Shown here one piece after another: positions 20,965 to 22,964 of a stretch of DNA of 22,964 nucleotides. Numbering within the stretch: position 1 is the stretch's first letter; every line of letters starts with the position of its first letter. The DNA is taken from IMG/VR virus record IMGVR_UViG_3300021962_000687, positions 1-22,964 of that record, one strand, 5' to 3'. The notes beneath the pieces are model-generated. The model saw only the letters and a list, made by a program, of their open reading frames with translations. It had not been told where the DNA came from and did not search any database. The stretch is from a virus. The position numbers and the translations under genes were made by a program.

Positions 20965-22371
20965 CTAGACCGCGTAGCGATCGATCATTACTGCTTTCAG
21001 CATAATTGCTTCTGGAGTAAATTGTTCTGTATCACCAGCAAGCACTGCCTTCATAATAGCTGGACTGAATCCAGATACTAGAGCAACGCCACGCTCGTCA
21101 AACTTCACAGGCACGTTGTCGTGTGCGTTCAAATTCCAGAACACGATCTTTGGAAGTTCGTATCCTGCTTCTTCAAACTTACGTCCGATCATTCTCATCG
21201 CTGAGTCGTCGAAACGAGCACAAGCGTCGAATTGCATATCAGACAAGATCAACAACATCTCTGGCATTTCGTTTTGAGGAACATTACCTTCCTTAGCAGT
21301 GCTTAGGATTTTATCCATAGCCTTAATCAAGTTAGTGTTCATCTCCCAATGCGATTTAACCATTTGTTGAGATTTCTCTACAACGTTACCTTTCAAGTGT
21401 AACAATTCTGGTTTACCTGAGAAAGTCAAGAACGTATCCTTGAATTTACCAGTGTTTTTATCTGCTAGGTATAAACCAAGAGATACAGCAACATCCATAC
21501 ATGAAACAGTTGAGTTCTTTCCTGCTGGGCAAGACATAGAACCTGACACGTCTACTAATGGTAAGATGTTAGCATCACCAACAAAATTCTCCAATGCTTC
21601 CCATTGTTTTACAACGAGATCGAGCTCAGTTTTATTAAAGCGGCCATGAGCAACGCCTTTCAAAACATCGTATGGGTATACGGCTCCAGCATTAACCTTA
21701 ACTTCAGGATTGTCTCCCTTAACCAAGGCTGCAACATACTTCGCATACTCTTGAGTATTACGATAGAATGCTTTCTTGTAACGAGCTGCCGCTACAGATG
21801 GTACGTGAGAGAAGTTAATCTCATCCCAGTTCTTTGCACACATATCTTGCTCAACGACCTTAGTCAATTCAACAAGAGACTTACGATAGAACTTTGGAGT
21901 CATGCCAAAGAAGTTACGGATCTCAACCGCTTGTGGTCCTTGACGAGGAGTCCACTTAGCAGCCAAACCATTCTTAGCTCGCAGAGCGTCACCAAGCATA
22001 GTATAAGCCTTAGCTTTTAGTGGATCAGTCTTGAAGATCAAAACGTCATCCCAACGACCAACTTCTGGAACTTTCGCTAGCAATTTTTCAGCCAACTCAG
22101 GACGGTTAACTTCTAAGTGACGCATGATCTGACGGAACAGTTCACGCTCACCAGCACCACCACGAGCATCACGAAGCCACAAGGCGATACGCAATGCTAC
22201 ATCTTCGTTTTCTACCAAAGCAGCAACGAAGTCAGCAGTAATATCTTTACCACGAGATGCACCAGACTTGAAGAACAAGTCCACACATGCAGACGCAGTG
22301 TTTTTACGTGCTAGCATGCCGTTAGTTGTGCGAGCAGATTGATTTACAACGGCGTTAACAAAAGTGTTCAT
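20965..22371 (-). CDS. Ro60-like RNA-binding protein (DUF2828/TROVE-like plus vWA)
   Basis: 468 residues. The N-terminal two-thirds is a helical-repeat domain with the DUF2828/TROVE-like signatures ACVDLFFKSGASRGKD (28-43), ALRIALWLRDARGGAGERE (59-77), VPEVGRWDD (101-109) and FSHVPSVAAARYKKAF (187-202). Residues 265-468 are a von Willebrand A domain. Its MIDAS motif is DVSGSMS (D274, S276, S278), with FLTFSG and LILSDMQFD supplying the later metal residues. Ro proteins are rings that bind the 3' ends of misfolded RNAs and hold Y RNAs. Phage members are often annotated 'Ro-like RNA binding protein'. AAGGA lies 6 bases before the ATG. The upstream 600 bases are non-coding and hold a Y-RNA-like transcript on the same strand. 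Downstream is a hairpin and a tRNA. Confidence 0.88.
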   Translation of the reverse strand: MNTFVNAVVNQSARTTNGMLARKNTASACVDLFFKSGASRGKDITADFVAALVENEDVALRIALWLRDARGGAGERELFRQIMRHLEVNRPELAEKLLAKVPEVGRWDDVLIFKTDPLKAKAYTMLGDALRAKNGLAAKWTPRQGPQAVEIRNFFGMTPKFYRKSLVELTKVVEQDMCAKNWDEINFSHVPSVAAARYKKAFYRNTQEYAKYVAALVKGDNPEVKVNAGAVYPYDVLKGVAHGRFNKTELDLVVKQWEALENFVGDANILPLVDVSGSMSCPAGKNSTVSCMDVAVSLGLYLADKNTGKFKDTFLTFSGKPELLHLKGNVVEKSQQMVKSHWEMNTNLIKAMDKILSTAKEGNVPQNEMPEMLLILSDMQFDACARFDDSAMRMIGRKFEEAGYELPKIVFWNLNAHDNVPVKFDERGVALVSGFSPAIMKAVLAGDTEQFTPEAIMLKAVMIDRYAV

Positions 22372-22387
22372 ACTTTTCCTTTCAACA

Positions 22388-22440
22388 GGTTCAACTTTTT
22401 CAAATTTGCAGTTTGATTTTGGAATTTGCTGAACTGAACC
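22388..22440 (-). promoter_or_regulatory. Stem-loop in the leader of the Ro-like gene
   Basis: GGTTCAGTT (22440-22432) can pair with AGTTGAACC (22396-22388): 9 bp with two G.U pairs and a 35-nt A-rich loop. It ends 6 bases before the AAGG of the ribosome site. It could control translation or mark the cut between the Y-like RNA and the mRNA. There is no direct evidence. Confidence 0.3.
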
Positions 22441-22449
22441 TAAATTTAA

Positions 22450-22586
22450 AACAACAGAATAGTTTTTCTACTTTTTGTTTTAAGTGAGATGCTCGAAACT
22501 CACTTCGATGGTGTAGGGCGAGCCCTAGCACTACCAGCCGCGGGTATTAATCCGCAAGAGGTTTGCTGTAACTATTCTATAACCAG
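22450..22586 (-). ncRNA. Y-RNA-like small RNA with tRNA-like module
   Basis: A transcript of about 135 nt predicted downstream of a strong sigma70-type promoter. Its ends pair: 22580-22570 with 22464-22454, 11 bp including one G.U, containing AGAATAGTT/AACTATTCT. Between them is a tRNA-like module. A perfect 7-bp stem AAGTGAG/CTCACTT (22505-22499 with 22488-22482) carries the T-loop UUCGAGC. A hairpin UAGGG-CUCG-CCCUA (22527-22514) occupies the anticodon-arm position. CGC/GUG around the loop GGCUGGUA (22542-22529) resembles a D-arm, with the GG needed to dock the T-loop. There is no acceptor stem or CCA, so it is not a tRNA. Bacterial Y RNAs (YrlA class) have this end-paired stem plus tRNA mimic and are encoded next to Ro genes, as here. 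The exact ends are estimated. Confidence 0.6.
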
Positions 22587-22591
22587 TGTCT

Positions 22592-22620
22592 ATTATATTA
22601 GACAATAAACAAAAAGACAA
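22592..22620 (-). promoter_or_regulatory. Sigma70-type promoter for the Y-like RNA
   Basis: -35 TTGTCT (22620-22615), 17-bp spacer, perfect -10 TATAAT (22597-22592). The start is predicted near 22586-22584. A GTCTA/TAGAC inverted repeat (22603-22588) overlaps the -10 and could be an operator. The -35 also serves as the U-rich tail of the RNA region upstream. Confidence 0.65.
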
Positions 22621-22720
22621 CAGACTGGACATCATCGAGGGAATCTCTTTCCTCACCCAGATTCGGGGCTGGTTTTCGGCCCGAAGGCCTGGCAGATTGT
22701 TGGTATGCTGGAACCAGTCT
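22607..22720 (-). ncRNA. Hairpin-rich RNA domain ending in a U-rich tract
   Basis: AGACTGG (22720-22714) and CCAGTCT (22628-22622) are a perfect 7-bp end-to-end pairing that encloses a 99-nt domain. Inside are GGCC-UUCG-GGCC (22689-22678) and GAATCT/AGATTC (22664-22659 with 22646-22641). The domain is followed by TTGTCTTTTTGTTT, a plausible terminator tail. A run of seven T lies just upstream (22729-22723). It is more GC-rich than its surroundings. It looks like a second structured RNA, perhaps another Ro client. No known family is recognised. Confidence 0.4.
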
Positions 22721-22733
22721 ATAAAAAAATAAC

Positions 22734-22930
22734 GGGATGATCGGGTTAGTGTTAACTTGGTTTCACGAAACCTCAGTGCTCCTTTCGGCATATCCCCACT
22801 GTAACGAATCGACATTCTTATCGACCAATATATCCAGTTCTCTGGCATAGATTTACTTTAAGTTTTCTCTCTAGAGGAGTATCTCGTCCTCGTTCTAGTT
22901 GATTAGAATATGCTGTAGTCATCCCTTTAA
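22734..22930 (-). other. Non-coding region with several hairpins, possible structured RNA
   Basis: No convincing gene is seen. Hairpins on the minus strand are CCAG-AGAA-CTGG (22845-22834), CAGTG/CACTG (22801-22797 with 22778-22774, enclosing a CC-GAAA-GG) and GGTTT-CGTG-AAACC (22772-22759). The region begins at a predicted promoter and runs into the 99-nt domain downstream, so both may belong to one RNA of about 320 nt. A 34-codon frame from 22922 lacks a usable ribosome site. Confidence 0.35.
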
Positions 22931-22935
22931 CGTAA

Positions 22936-22964
22936 ACTATACATCATTAATAGACTAAAGACAA
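22936..22964 (-). promoter_or_regulatory. Sigma70-type promoter at the window edge
   Basis: -35 TTGTCT (22964-22959), 17-bp spacer, -10 TATAGT (22941-22936; 5 of 6 to consensus). It has the same -35 and spacer as the promoter at 22620, suggesting a shared phage early or middle promoter type. The start is predicted near 22930. Confidence 0.5.

Noticed and set aside
22482-22555. A functional tRNA within the Y-like RNA
   Set aside because: The T-arm and D-loop-like parts are present, but there is no acceptor stem, no CCA, no 7-base anticodon loop (the hairpin has a 4-base loop), and the flanks pair elsewhere.
22622-22720. Similarity of the 99-nt domain to RNase P, tmRNA or SRP RNA
   Set aside because: GAGGAAAG recalls an RNase P conserved element, but the rest of that core is missing. 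There is no tmRNA tag frame or tRNA-like end, and no SRP GGAA loop helix.
22531-22848. 105-codon minus-strand frame upstream of the Ro-like gene
   Set aside because: It has no ribosome site, the composition is unlike the neighbours, and it runs through the 99-nt RNA domain, the strong promoter and into the Y-like RNA. It is most likely an accidental opening over structured RNA.
22818-22922. 34-codon minus-strand frame starting ATGACTACAGCA
   Set aside because: GGG directly abuts the ATG with no spacing for a ribosome site, and the predicted transcript start is only about 8 bases upstream. It may be real, but I could not support it.
1-22964. CRISPR arrays, insertion sequences, integrase or attachment sites
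   Set aside because: No regularly spaced repeats, transposase motifs or integrase were seen. The tRNA-Gly is intact with no repeated 3' end copy in the window.

Overview
This is a window of a tailed-phage genome, a T4-like myovirus by gene content. All supported genes lie on the minus strand, packed with ATGA, TAATG and TTGA stop/start overlaps, so they are read from right to left. The replication block keeps the T4 order: family B DNA polymerase (gp43-like), then UvsX recombinase, a tiny gene in the gp40 position, and a gp41/DnaB-like helicase. Three T4-type late-promoter boxes, two of them exact (TATAAATA) and one variant, support the same placement. The host cannot be fixed from this sequence. 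The DUF3563-like and phasin-like small proteins hint at a proteobacterial host, weakly.

Layout from the upstream (right) end. At 22964-22372 there is no protein gene but much RNA structure. It has two promoters of the same design (TTGTCT, 17 bp, TATARt), a hairpin-rich region of about 300 nt, and a compact RNA of about 135 nt. In that RNA the 5' and 3' ends pair with each other and the middle carries a D-loop-like GGUA and a perfect T-loop hairpin, which is the architecture of bacterial Y RNAs. Directly downstream is a Ro60-like protein (DUF2828/TROVE-like helical domain plus vWA/MIDAS), then a UUCG hairpin, tRNA-Gly(GCC) and an RNase H-like DUF458 protein. A late promoter with a structured leader then starts a phasin-like gene and a small heat-shock protein, which end at a terminator. 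Several small genes follow, one of them probably Sm-like.

From 18.4 to 8 kb lies a metabolism and replication operon: metallophosphoesterase, AbrB-like and zinc-ribbon small proteins, DNA polymerase with a C-terminal clamp-binding peptide, a QueD/PTPS-like enzyme, a membrane coiled-coil/zinc-ribbon protein, UvsX, helicase, a 57-aa membrane protein and a SprT-like metallopeptidase.

From 7.6 kb to the left end lies a probable late, virion-related cassette. Three consecutive proteins (unknown 386 aa; KxDG ligase-like 397 aa; Fe/Mn superoxide dismutase 180 aa) each begin with a 10-residue leader ending in (L/I)-x-E followed by A or G. This matches the T4 capsid-targeting and gp21-cleavage signal and suggests they are packaged in the head. 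After a late promoter inside the sod stop region come an 802-aa nucleotidyltransferase fusion, a Dps-like ferritin, a cysteine-rich protein and a partial protein that runs off the window.

The most interesting candidates are the Y-RNA-like transcript paired with a phage DUF2828 Ro-like protein, and the predicted head-packaged superoxide dismutase and ligase-like proteins.
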